Below are positions 11,216-22,213 of a DNA stretch of 64,000 nt, piece after piece. Under the pieces are notes generated by a model. The model searched no databases and had not been told where the DNA came from. It saw only the letters and a list, made by a program, of their open reading frames with translations. Origin of the DNA: Agaricus subrufescens (Eukaryota > Basidiomycota > Agaricomycetes > Agaricales > Agaricaceae); assembly GCA_029945375.1 (NCBI GenBank), contig CM057069.1:372001-436000 (forward strand), given 5' to 3'. Both the position numbers and the translations under genes were made by a program. Numbering within the stretch: position 1 is the first letter of the stretch; each line of letters opens with the position of its first letter.

Positions 11216-11461
11216 CACGGCGGGCAAAGTGCTGTCAAGTCTGTGCTGTCAAGTGGGTTGTCAAGACTCAAGTGGCCAGCCCCTCACTTGACCTTTCTCG
11301 CGAAAATTCTCAAACCCCTGTAAATCTATATAATTATGTGCTATTCAAAGCTCCGGAGTAGGCGATCAATAATTCACGAGAAAGGTCAAGTGGTGGGCAC
11401 TGGGCTGGTCACTTGACAAGCCATTTGACAGCACAGACTTGACAGCACTTTGCCGGCCGGG
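11216..11461. mobile_element. MITE, PIF/Harbinger-like, 246 bp with TAA target duplication
   Basis: The two arms, about 11216-11306 and 11371-11461, are inverted copies: each, read inward, gives GGCAAAGTGCTGTCAAGTCT and continues through a second GCTGTCAA block to CACTTGACCTTTCTCG. The flanks are the trinucleotide TAA at 11213-11215 and TAA at 11462-11464, a 3-bp duplication typical of PIF/Harbinger elements. The core of about 65 bp is AT-rich and non-coding. Inside each arm the word TGTCAAGT recurs. No transposase is present, so the element is non-autonomous. Superfamily assignment rests on the TSD alone. Confidence 0.8.
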
Positions 11462-11464
11462 TAA

Positions 11465-12316
11465 GGGCTGAATTAGGACCTTTTCTCATCTACAGTCTGT
11501 CTACAGTACATAGTAATCTTGATGTGTTGATGCATACTAATTAGCGAATATAAGTCCCCTTCTCGTTTACTACAATTCGTTCACGTGAGAGTGGACTGGG
11601 TAGGAGCCTGGCGTTACGGAAAGCCATCCATTAAATTTCTTCTGGTTCGTGAAACCTGAGCCCCGATGTATCATCATTTACAGCAAAGGCATTCTGCGAA
11701 TGTCTATTGGTATATGTCAACCTGCGACCACCCAGAAATAATCCTGACTAGTTTGTTGAGAAATGTTTATCCCAATCTTCATTGAAGACAACAATAGTAA
11801 AGTGCTGTGCAGGCTCGACTTGGGATATGAGCAGTCCATTCCCAGGGCGGGCTTCCGCGCTGAACCAAGCTTTGTCTTGGAGCCGGGTTTGGATGAACTC
11901 GAGGCAACTTTGTCATTGCAGCTGCCCGTGTTCTATTTCAGCAGTTTCAGATTACCAACGGGCGTTCCAAGGATACTCAATACAGACGAGTCCCGTTATC
12001 AACGTTCCCATCATGCATTGGGCGTGGCAGGATAGAATTAGCTTTATTCTTAAATATAGACCTGGGAAGCTGTTGCTGTGATTAAAATCTCCTGATATCA
12101 GATTAATGTGGTGATGACGGGCAGTGTTTATACTAAGGAGCAGGTAAAACGAACCGCTCCTGTGAGGGTAGTGGGCGCTGCGGGATCACGATATCTCATG
12201 ATCATAGAACTCATGAACGTTAGTTGCCTTGAATCGCCTCTTGATGCCCCTTAGACTAAGCCAATCCAGCCAAAGAAGATGGAGCTAATGTTGCCTGAAT
12301 AGGAATCATCAACAGG
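11465..12316. other. Intergenic between two MITEs
   Basis: Two overlapping frames of 90-99 codons (11763-12035, 11782-12081) have no recognisable domain and no splice partners; I do not call them genes. Nothing else seen. Confidence 0.45.
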
Positions 12317-12324
12317 GCCCGGAC

Positions 12325-12909
12325 CAGCTGTCGGCCAAGCAAACCGTGAAATCAACTACCTGCGCGCCAATTTTTTCCTAATTCAGAGTTCCCACAGGGC
12401 CCTTGTAGATGTCTATTTTCACGCTGAGAATCACGCTGAGGGAAAATCTCAGTCACGGCGTCGGTGATATCAGAATGATCTGATCATAGGCCTGATGCTG
12501 ATAACGATTCAACAAATCCCGCCAACATTTTGCATGCCCGCCGGATGCGTTGCAAATTCTCGGTAAAACACAATTTGTGAGCCTCTTGGAGTCTCTGAAG
12601 ATTGCCTACAGTTTGGATCAGATGACGAAATTGGAGATTTTATTGGAAAGCGGCAAAGAACGGAGACCCAGTCGTCCTCAAAGCCACCATACAAGAAACA
12701 TCATTTCTGATGTAGCATAGATAAATACTATCAGCCCAATCTATATCAACTCTCTATCTGCTCCGAAATCCAGCCAAAATGTGACCATGATGTGACCATA
12801 GCGTTATCTCGAGTGACCAGGGTTTTCGTGAGAATTCTGAATTAGGAAAAAATTGGGGACCTCATTGCAAGTAGTTGATTTCACGGGTTGCTTGGCTGAT
12901 AGCCCCCTG
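12325..12909. mobile_element. Non-autonomous hAT-like DNA transposon, 585 bp with 8-bp TSD
   Basis: Direct repeats GCCCGGAC at 12317-12324 and 12910-12917 flank an element whose ends, read inward, begin CAGCTGTCGGCCAAGC and CAGGGGGCTATCAGCCAAGC. The inverted similarity continues for about 80 bp (both arms share the words CCGTGAAATCAACTAC/CCGTGAAATCAACTACTTG and AATTTTTTCCTAATTCAGA). An 8-bp target duplication with terminal CAG is the hAT signature. The interior of about 400 bp has no transposase; its longest frame is a 61-codon minus-strand frame without known domain. Confidence 0.8.
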
Positions 12910-12917
12910 GCCCGGAC

Positions 12918-13738
12918 AGCCTGAGATTGCAGTGGATGAAAGATAATCAGGAAGAGCTCTGCATGACACTTCTTGTATAAATGGGGTGACCGAAGAAAAT
13001 GGAACAAGAGGTTTGGCCTATCTTGAGCCCTTCCGTGGGTATCGGCCGGGATTAATGTGCCCTACTGAATTGCAGGAGCCATGGTTCTAATACCGTCAAT
13101 CACTTCCAATTCTTTTAGCCCATAATTCGACTGCCTCCAGAATTTGATTTGATGAAGTTGTATGTTACATTCTCCGACTTTGCTTCTACCGATTTCCCAG
13201 GTGTCAAATTCATGGGAGGTTGCTAAAATCTACAGCTTGAAACAGTGGGTCCTGCATCACAAGTATCCTAGGTCCAGTTCATGTGATGTGAATGAGATCA
13301 GTTAGGGGTACCAACTTGTATAGTGGCATCAAGGCAAGTTCTTCAATGACAAATCGCCACCACAAATCACCACCACCTTACACATCCCACATACCAGCGG
13401 GTTCCTAAGTTGCATGACAATATCCGTTGTGCCAACTTTCCTAAACTGAGCATCCATTCCATACGTCTTTGGATGATTTGGCATCGTCGACGAGTGACCT
13501 TTTGATGTTGAAGGCGTAACAACAGTGCAACAGGTTTGTGGATTTACGCAGATACCTTTTGTGACGCTGTAAAATTAGACGTTTCGCTGATGACCGGATC
13601 ACGGGCATTCCAATAACCAAACTGACGCGCAGACCAGTTCACCTTATGGTATTCTGAGGTGAACCACAGTCAAAATGACTGAGATCCGTGCAGAAGATCA
13701 GTCCACCTCTATGTGCGCTCGTTGCGGTGTGGTCAATC
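12918..13738. other. Intergenic upstream of the first four-TM gene
   Basis: No gene recognised in about 820 bp. The right end is the promoter of the gene at 13785. Confidence 0.45.
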
Positions 13739-13746
13739 TATAAAAG
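13739..13746 (+). promoter_or_regulatory. TATA box of the first four-TM gene
   Basis: TATAAAAG lies 39 bp before the ATG at 13785. That implies a very short 5' leader. Confidence 0.55.
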
Positions 13747-13784
13747 CCTGACTGTCGGCGTAGGTCATCATCCTTGTCCCTGCC

Positions 13785-14725
13785 ATGCCTTCTGCCTTCA
13801 CCACTCAAGCCAAGGCTCCCTACTATCAATCCTGTATTTGTCTTTGGCTAGAACGCATTCTCGGACATCTAATGGAAGCTGCGCTGTAAGCCTACAACTC
13901 TCCCAACTCGACTAGATCAAAAACGGCTCAACCATAGTGACTACGCAGTTTCGTCTATCGCCTTGTGTTATTTGTCAGCAGCTGGGCTGTCACGATCATC
14001 ACTTTTGGTGCTCCGTACTTATGCTACAAGCTCTACCGACACGATGAAAATGATGTCCAAGCCAATGAAAAATACTTTCTTATGATTAAAGAGTTGGATA
14101 TACTATGGGACCATTCCTCAAGCTTCTTGTTACCTATTCTTCCGTGCGTACTTTGATCGTGATGTTCATTTTCCGATACTTAATCTTTTTCAGAGCTTTA
14201 TTTCCAATGGTCTCCTTGTCTGGCGTCGCTTTGTGCTCATTCGCAAGTGTCGCGGCTACGTTGACGTTCTTGATTGGTGCAGCTAGTGTCTTAACGAGGA
14301 TTATATTCAAAGTGAGAGCCAAGGTACTGCACGGTGACCGTGCCGTCAATGAATGGCAGGAGGTGAACGCTTTTGATTTTGATTACGTTTTGCGGTTGTT
14401 GACTTGACCTTTCAAGGCATCCGAAGGATCATGGGTCAGAGTCTCGAACAAATCCTTTTGGATCTTGTTTTCTTTGCCTACAGTTTTGTCCGTGTTATCA
14501 ATTTGCCTGCTTATCTCGACCATTATACTCACACTATGGGAGCGCCCGGTTGCTGGCATGACTCCAAGCATGGACACAAGAAGCTGTACCGTAGGGAGGC
14601 TCCAGAAGTTGAAGTATACACTTTTGACAGTGCTTGTAGCCACCGGTACTCATTTTACTTTTGTTACCATGAAACTGCATTTTTTGACCGCCTCCAGAAC
14701 TGCTGAGTCCACCCCGGCTGTTTGA
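13785..14725 (+). CDS. Four-TM membrane protein, paralogue 1, 257 aa
   Basis: Four exons (13785-13885, 13949-14143, 14194-14362, 14417-14725) sum to 774 nt. I do not recognise the family. Hydrophobic segments are seen in exon 2 (VLFVSSWAVTIITFGAPY), exon 3 (VAATLTFLIGAASVLTRII) and twice in exon 4 (LSVLSICLLISTIILTLW; LLTVLVATGTHFTFVTM), giving about four TM helices. A conserved charged loop (YKLYRHDENDVQANEKYF) follows the first. The same protein, with the same three intron positions and phases and identical lengths for exons 1 and 3, is encoded at 23179-24084, so the two are segmental duplicates. Shared words include ALFPMVS, NKSFWILFSLP and THF/AHFTF. Confidence 0.8.
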
Positions 14726-15328
14726 TGCTTCTTATGTTTTTTTCGGGCCGTTAGATTCCCCTGTGTATAGTATCAATTTGGATAGAATTTTGTTCGTTTA
14801 CCTGCCTGATGCTTTCCAATTCCTTTCCTTGTATATTTTGTGGGTTGATACTTACACCTTGATCTGCCGTACAAATACTGTGTTTTCTTTAGTATTCCTA
14901 AAAATCAAGGTGAAATCACCTCCCTTACAGCAACCTCCCGAAATATCCCTGATTGAGAATTCTGGGGTTGGATTTATCGCTCCTGGCCTCGCAACGGCGT
15001 ACCAACAGTAAGATTTGAACAGAATCTGATGACATTGATATTTATAGACCTGATTTGAACCTGGTTCGGATAATGCCGCCCAGGGTGTCGTGATCATGAT
15101 CAGTGATTGCGAGGAAATGTGGGGAGAAAGTCTAAAAATAGGGCGGTGGTGGATATATGCGTGGCAGTAGGTGTATGCGCATTCACGGTGACCTTGGACA
15201 GCTCTAATATATTACATCCCGATTTCTTGTCCCTCCCATAGCCCAGTAAATGAAATTAAATAGACTCGGAGAGCTGAGCTCGGCTGGTGATTTTATCAGT
15301 CGTCGGATTGAATGAAGAAGAATATGAC
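14726..15328. other. Intergenic between convergent four-TM and KA1 genes
   Basis: No gene supported. Short frames here (14763-15011, 14852-15097) have no domain. Both flanking genes end into this region. Confidence 0.45.
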
Positions 15329-15818
15329 TCACTCGCGAATGGTCTCGTACAAAAACTGATAGCTGCGTAGGTTTCCTTTGAGACGACGGATGTCAAGGGA
15401 GTATGTATCGGTCAGACCGGCGAGGCGGGTGAGTTCGACTGAGAATCTGACTTCGCCGGCTGGGTCCCTGGCAGGGTCGGCAGAGTAGATGGGACTTGTC
15501 GTCGTCAAGGCAGGCTTTGCACGTTGAGAGAGGAATATCGTCGCACAGTGAAAGGAGACTTACAACGTCGTTTTCACTGAGAGCGGGGTCGTCCGCAGAG
15601 CTCGCCTGGGAAGGCCGGATGCACCTGTACCGAAATGCTGTTTCGGCGTGGGCGCTGATGCCGATGGAGTCGAGCACGGACTTGACCTTGGAGATGACCT
15701 CCTGGGGGGGCCGGGTGGTGATGGTGGTGTTGTCGATTGCGCCGCGGTGGAGGTCCATGGAGCATGGGCGGGACTGGACGTACGAGGGAACGTGGGCGTC
15801 AGGGGCGAGCTTAGTCAT
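15329..15818 (-). CDS. Free-standing KA1 domain protein, 146 aa
   Basis: Two exons (15818-15564, 15514-15329) with a phase-0 GTAAGT...AAAG intron sum to 441 nt. Residues about 22-75 ([17 protein letters not shown], then AFRYRCIRP) and 98-146 ([31 protein letters not shown]) are the two halves of a kinase-associated KA1 domain, closely matching the C-terminus of the Kin4-type kinase encoded on the other strand. KA1 domains of MARK/Kin kinases bind acidic phospholipids and can inhibit the kinase domain in cis. Here the domain stands alone, with a short N-terminus and no kinase. Its start codon is 57 bp from the kinase start, in the opposite direction, so the two probably share a promoter. The frame is also open upstream of this Met, opposite the kinase N-terminus; I take that as a GC-rich antisense effect. 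Expression is unproven. Confidence 0.72.
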
Positions 15819-15875
15819 GCTCCCACGGGGGCTGGGTGGATGATTGTTGCTTGGGCAGAGCTGGAGAGACCCGCC
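15819..15875. promoter_or_regulatory. 57-bp divergent spacer between KA1 and Kin4 start codons
   Basis: The two predicted start codons face away from each other across 57 bp, GC-rich and without a TATA box. If both starts are right, transcription of each gene must begin inside or beyond the other gene's 5' end, giving overlapping antisense leaders; otherwise one has an unseen upstream exon. Confidence 0.4.
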
Positions 15876-18800
15876 ATGGCTGCTGCTGCGTCCCGCCCCG
15901 TCTCTGTCGCTGTCCAGCCGTCGCCGGGCCCGTCGGCCCACCCCTCGCGCCGGCAGCAGCGCGCCTCCCACTCCGTCGCCACCTCCCACCCCCACGAAGA
16001 GTCCTCCTCCAACTCGCCCTACCAGGACGTCTACCACCACCCCGCGGTCGAGGCCTACACCGCCGCCCACCCCCGCCGCACCATCCCCAAGTTCGGCAAC
16101 TACCTCCTTCTCCAGACCCTCGGCGAGGGCGAGTTCGGCAAGGTCAAGCTCGGCATCCACGTCGAGTGGGGCGAGGAGGTCGCCGTCAAGCTCATCCGCC
16201 GGGGAAACGTCGACAATCCCCTCCGTCTCTCAAAGGTAGAGCGTGAGATCGATGTCCTCCGCGTGCGCTTTTTGTCCCCCCTCCGCTCCCACCCCTCTGC
16301 TAAATTTCCCCACAGGCGCTCAAGCACCCAAACATCGTCCGTCTCTACGACGTAATCGAGACCGACAAGTACATTGGCATCATTCTCGAGTACGCCTCTG
16401 GAGGCGAGCTCTTTGACCATATCCTTGCCCACCGATATCTCAAGGAAAAGGATGCCGCAAAACTTTTCTCCCAGCTCATCTCCGGTGTCTGGTACATCCA
16501 CCAGAAAAAGATCGTCCATCGCGACCTCAAGCTCGAAAATCTTCTCCTCGACCGCAACCGCAACGTCATCATCACCGACTTTGGTTTTGCAAACCGTTTC
16601 GAACACAAGGCCGATGATCTCATGCAGACCAGCTGTGGCAGTCCCTGTTATGCTGCGCCCGAATTAGTCATCAGTGAAGGCCTCTATGTCGGCAGCGCCG
16701 TCGACATTTGGAGCTGTGGCGTCATCCTATATGCCATGCTCGCCGGCTACCTTCCCTTCGACGACGATCCTGCCAATCCTGATGGAGACAACATCAACCT
16801 CCTCTACAAGTACATCGTCAGCACTCCCCTCTCCTTCCCAGAATACATCTCCGCCGAGGCTAGAGATCTCCTCAGTATGATGCTTGTCCCCGACCCTTCA
16901 CGCCGCGCCAACCTTGATAGCGTTATGCGTCACCGCTGGTTGGCTGCTCATGCCGGCACTCCTAGAACAGACGGTCAACCCAATGCTTTTGGTAAGATCG
17001 TGGATGAACTCGAGCGCGCTGCCCTCGACCAACACCAGCAGCGTCGGCTCGCGTACCACAGGCAAATGCGAGCCGCTGCTATCGCCCAGAATCCGAGCAC
17101 CGCTGGTCATGCTCGCGAAGCCACCCATACTGGCGTCACTAGCCGTAGTCGGCCTGCCCAGCCCGAGTATATTTATGAATCATCTGAGCCGTCCACGTCT
17201 GCTGCTGCCAAAAATACTGTTCTTGCCACACCGAATGGTAGCGCCACAAGCAAGAAACCTACATATGGAAGTCCAAGCGCGCATGGAATCACTTCTGATG
17301 ATCCATTCGCTCCTCCACCTGGCCAGTCTTCCGCCTCACTCTCCGCCACTACCGCCACCGCCATCCCCACACCGTCTAGAGTGTCGGAAGACAAGCCTAC
17401 GGCCAATGGATCTACTCCCCATCCGCCCAGTTCCAAGACCCACAAACAAAACAGTAGCAGCAACGGAGGTGGTTTCAGACATACTATTCAGGTTGAATAT
17501 GACGAGGCTAAGGCTTCCGGTCGAAGGAGCGAGGAACGCCGTGGCCGATCAAGCATCGACCAATCTGCCAATGTCAAGACTAACGTGCAACAACAACCCG
17601 TCGCTAGGGACAAACGTGCTAGCATTGACAAACCAACAAAACCTGTCTCATCTACTCCCGCGCCTAATACCTCGTCGTCAAAGAGATCATCACAAACGAC
17701 GACAACTTCTCCATCTGGCCCTAGCTCGCAGAATAAAAGATCTCCTTCCAAGTCCCCCCGCCCTCCTTCACAAATACCCACGCCCACGCCCACGCCTAAA
17801 ACTTATAAACCCGCGGCACTCGATACCACTGATACCAATCAGGAAGCACAACAAACGCAATCTCGCCCGATACCAGATAAGGATAAGGAAGAAAAGGAGA
17901 AGGAGAAGGAAACTTCGAGCACGGCTAGTAACAAGTCTTCCGCTTCGAAGAAGACCGGACATAGCAAAGGTCGATCGCTTGATAAATTTGCCTTGGGCAA
18001 AATTTTCGGGGCTGTTGTCAATGGCGGATCTGCGTCTCCTGCCAGTCCTGTCGTGGATTCATTGACGACACCCTCAGCAACTTATTCATCAGCATCTAAT
18101 GCTAGTGCTGCCTCGTTATTGACTGCTTCACCGGATAAGGAGAAAGAGAAGACGGAGAAGAAGGAGAAGGAAGTTAAGAAGAAGAAGAGTAGGAGAAATA
18201 CTTTAACTGTGATGGTCGATCGAACTATTCGTGGAAAATCGATGAAGAGTAAGACCTCGACTATACCTTCTGAACAAACGACTAGTTCTGTCGCGTCACT
18301 TGCACCACCGATACCCTCTACTCCTACACCGAATTCGACTATCAATTCATCAAAAGTGTCGCAAAGTATTGGAGGGAATGCGAGTGGATCATTCGTTTTG
18401 GATGGCGGTAGTGTTGGAGAAGGGACTGCGTCGGAGTCTGGGAATGCCGCTTCTTCTGGTAAAGCTAGGAAAGTTATGGCTTGGTTCAGAACGAGATCGA
18501 AGGGCAGAGACTCGATGGGGATTATACAACCGTCGGGTGTGGAAGGTGATAGAATTGGGGATCAGATGCTGGAGGTTCATGGTCCTGCGTTAACCGTGAC
18601 GACGCCTACGGCGACTACGATGAACGTTCATCCTTCGACGATGAGGGGCGGTGATAACCATGATAGTGCGCCACCGAGGTCATCGAAAACTCCCTCGACG
18701 CCTACAGCGCACCCGAAGAGGTCTGCTTCGAGTACGACGGAGAACTCGGCGATGTTCTCTACGCCTAATTTCGTTCAGAAGTTCAGGAATAGTGTTACGG

Positions 18801-19696
18801 TCGGTGCGGTTGCGTTGTCGAAATCGTCTTCACAAACGGCGAAACAGCAACAACAACAACAGCAGCATCAACAGCAAGTCCAACAACAACAACAACAAAG
18901 ACCGCATGAGAAACTGAGAATTCATCATGGTGCTGTGGATCAGACGACGATTACTACTAGACCGCCGCAGGAAGTTATGAATCACGTTAGGGACGTTTTG
19001 ATTGGGATGGGGATGGAGATTATGTTGGAGAGTGAGTTCAAGTATAGGTGTGTGAGGTTGAAGAGGAGGAAGGGGATTGTGGGTGTTCAGGCGACTCAGA
19101 TTGGGGTTAATGGTTTGGGAACTGGGAGTGCTGGAAGTGGTAGTGGACAGAGAGATGGAGGAGATTATGCTGCGTTTACTATGCTTGGGAGTGCCGCTTC
19201 TAATGGGGTGAGGTTTTTTTTTTCGAGACGTTTGTGGTGGGATGGTATTGATGTGTGATTTTTTTTCTAGGTGGATAGACGTGGATTACCTGTCCCTTCT
19301 CAAACGTCGTTCGGAGCTACGGGAAATATGCTTAGAGGCCTTCTTATGCGTCGTCAAACTTCACAAACTCAAAGTACACCACAAGGAAGTTCGGGAGGTA
19401 CAACGACGCCGCTAGCATTCGATGATGAGAATTCAGTTATAATATCGCCTAATAGCCCATCGTCTGATGGTAATCCAGGAGCAGGGGTTGGGGGGCCGTC
19501 GCCGTCGTCACCGACAACAGTTGTGATTCAAGAGACGGTTTATGGAGATGTTTCGCAGGATGCAGGAGATGAAGTTCGGTTTAGTGTGGAGTTGACGAGG
19601 ATTGATAGGCTGAATGATACGTTTAGTCTGGATATTAGGAGGTTGAAGGGGAATTTGAGGAGTTATAAGTTTTTGTATGATACTATTCGGCAGTGA
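15876..19696 (+). CDS. KIN4: Kin4-type Ser/Thr protein kinase (CAMKL) with C-terminal KA1 domain, 1233 aa
   Basis: Three exons (15876-16262, 16316-19207, 19271-19696). The kinase domain (about residues 70-340) has the P-loop [12 protein letters not shown], catalytic loop [12 protein letters not shown] near residue 196, DFG near 216 and [12 protein letters not shown] near 238. The closest family I know is yeast Kin4/Frk1, the spindle-position-checkpoint kinase ([33 protein letters not shown]). A 650-residue disordered Ser/Thr/Pro/Lys-rich linker follows, with a polyglutamine tract at 18847-18899. The end is a split KA1 domain: first half at about 18918-19070 ([29 protein letters not shown]), a Gly/Ser insert containing the phase-0 intron, then [14 protein letters not shown] and [19 protein letters not shown]. 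The 5' kilobase uses almost exclusively G/C third positions, while the 3' part does not. The orthologue name is by family resemblance. Confidence 0.9.
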
Positions 19697-22213
19697 GTGA
19701 TCTTTTCTTTTTCTTTTTTAGGGGACGACTTTGTTGACGGTTTTTTTTATAGGCGTGCGGATTTGCAGAGGTTGGGTGCGCAGTGAAATGGTGTCTTTTT
19801 TTCTTGCTGGCTTTCCTTTTTTTAACCTTTTTGAATATGGAATTATATATCCTTTTCCTCTCCTCTCAGGCATTCCCGTTTTTACCCTATTCGTCATTAT
19901 ACACCGCACCCGACAACGCTCAATCAAAAAATATCGTTTTTTCTTCTTTTTGCGACTTGTATCATCACCCATCGAATCAAGGTTTGAAAAGGTTCTATTC
20001 CGATTTTTTTTTTTAAAAAATTATGAGGGAGGGTTGGAGGGAGAGATGATGGTTAGAGTGGATTATTGGGTTTTCGTTTTTGTTGTCTGGAGACTTTTTT
20101 TGGGAGTTTGTTTCTTCTTTCTTTTGTTGATTTTGATTTTCGATTTTCGTCTTTTGCTTGCTTCTCGATGTTCTCCACTTCTTCAAGCTTTTGTTTTCCT
20201 GATATTTGTCCGTCGGCAATTCTCATTTTTTTAATCTTTTTATTCTCTTTTTTAGTGTCTTCGCAAAGGACAAATATCTCATGTAGGGTTTCTCTTTTTA
20301 CAAGTTTTTTTTTTCCGGCGACAAGTTCCGACAGTCTGCTTCCTCCTTCGAGTTATTATTACTTCGTACTTTCTTCTGATCCACCCCTTTCTTCAATTCA
20401 AACTTCATACCTTTCCTCTTTCTAAACTAACTAACCAGTCCTACTCTTCGTATACACACACACGGTCCTCGCAACTTTTTTCGTTGTTTCTTAATTGTAG
20501 CTTTTTTTTTCGTGCTTACATCCCCCCCCACCGTTTTTTTAAATATGTCTGTCTGTCTCCTCTCTCTGGCTCTCTCTATTAGTGTTAGCGTATCGCTTCT
20601 AATGAAATTTGTTTTTTTCTCTGATTTTTTATTTTATTTTTGGAATTGTCGGGGTTGAGAGTGTTTCTTTTTTCTTTTCCTTTTTCTGTTTTCTTTTTTT
20701 GTGTTTTTGTTTTTTTGTTTTTGTTTTGAGTTGAGTGCGCGTTTTGAGTTGAGTGTGCCGCTGCATTTTTGGCTTTCGTTTGAGGGTGAGTGAATGAATG
20801 GAAAACAGTGGGTAGGTGTTTTTCTTTTTGTGTTGAAGCCCCGTTTTTCGGTGTGCGATAATCTTGCTCTGTAACTCGATGTTGGTGTCCTGAGTTGTTT
20901 CGTTGATGGTGGGTGAGTTCTTGTGGAATGGTTTGAGTGTATGCCCTACTTCGTACTGGGCTGTTTGTTTCTCCAGCGCTGGGTATATGATGGACACGTG
21001 TGTTATGACAGAATAGGGTATGGTAGGTTTTGTATTGGACGACCATATGCGGTTACCGAGATGCTCATAGTGGGTATTAGGTAATGAATGGTAATCCTTC
21101 GATTGGGCTGTGTATGATACGGCCAAAACATGCAAATTGTATGGAGATCACCTGGAGATCACTTCCGTAAGGCACAACGGGGTCCCATACCAGAAATACC
21201 CGTTGATCGTAGAACCGCGGGACTTCCGCTCATCGCAAGGCTACCGTATGGCTTCTACATATCAGATTAAAAAATTCAATCACGATACGAAACAGCATCT
21301 TATTTTAGAACACGTTATGAAGTCAAGTCCGGGTGGGAGCTGTGCAAGCGAAGATAGAATGATTCGAGGATGTGACCGCGACGGTGGAGATAAGTTAGAT
21401 GGTGGATTAGAAGGTGAGGAATGGCAGATAAAGTGAATCCTGGAAAGATTTGTCCGGAATTTCGAGCCATGACCAACCGAATTGTATCGTATAAGAGATA
21501 CATTTTATTCCTATCAGCTAACCTTTTTCTTCTGGTTCTAAGTTCGAGTTGGGAACAGCCTAATTGTCTTACGTACTAGAATGGAACTGTTTCGACTTGT
21601 TTTCGACGTTTCTGATGGGTTCAAGTTGATTCCTACAGCCGGTGCTTCTATATACACATCATCACATGGTATAGAAACAGAGAAATGCTCATTTTCCGGG
21701 GTCCCATAGCTGTCTTGCGCAGTAAGAGATGGATATCAACCGGATGTTGGAAGAAAGTATGATTGAGTAGCATGGGTGCTGTTATGGAGAAATATAGTAT
21801 AAGGTGGTTAAATTTATAACCACACAAGGTGGATTCCGGTAATACGGAATTAATATCAAGGCATGACAGTGTGGGCTAGACGCAGGCCGGTGCAGACCGA
21901 TAACGATCAACGTAGGCATTAGGCGGACACTACGCTGACACCTCCTTCCAATCTCTCTAAGACTGATGAAACATAAAGATTAGGAGCCTGATGCAGACTC
22001 AATGCATGTTCGACGCAAACAAGTGCCCCACCAGTCATATTATTGTTTCTTTCTTTTATCCTTGGTTTTTGGTGGTGTTTTAAGACTCTTGACAACTGGT
22101 AACTAGCTCACATGTTACCTGAACTTGTTAGGCCAGCTACGTCATACCTGAACTTTACCTGAAAATCCAGGAAGGTATAGGAACCCGAATAATCTCAGTG
22201 GCGATAATGGTAT
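19697..22213. other. Long gene-free, strongly T-rich (top strand) region
   Basis: From about 19.7 to 20.95 kb the plus strand is dominated by T and TC runs (many TTTTTTT tracts), with little A: a strand-asymmetric tract directly behind the Kin4 stop codon. Long frames in it (19731-20234 and the Lys/Thr-rich minus frames at 20585-21135) are composition artefacts. From about 21 to 22.2 kb composition is normal and no gene is recognised; the frame at 21110-21436 has no domain. Confidence 0.5.

Noticed and set aside
11763..12081. Two overlapping 90-99-codon frames between the MITEs
   Set aside because: No homology recognised, no introns or promoter; chance frames are common at this length.
15648..15875. 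Upstream extension of the kinase frame to 15648
   Set aside because: It is antisense to the KA1 exon and has no similarity to kinase N-termini; the ATG at 15876 is preferred.
15393..16160. 255-codon minus-strand frame extending the KA1 gene across the kinase N-terminus
   Set aside because: Upstream of the Met at 15818 it is antisense to GC3-rich kinase codons and has no domain; the intron at 15515-15563 also interrupts it.
19731..21135. Several frames of 80-170 codons in the T-rich tract
   Set aside because: Phe/Leu- or Lys/Thr-biased translations reflect base composition; no domains or splice structure.
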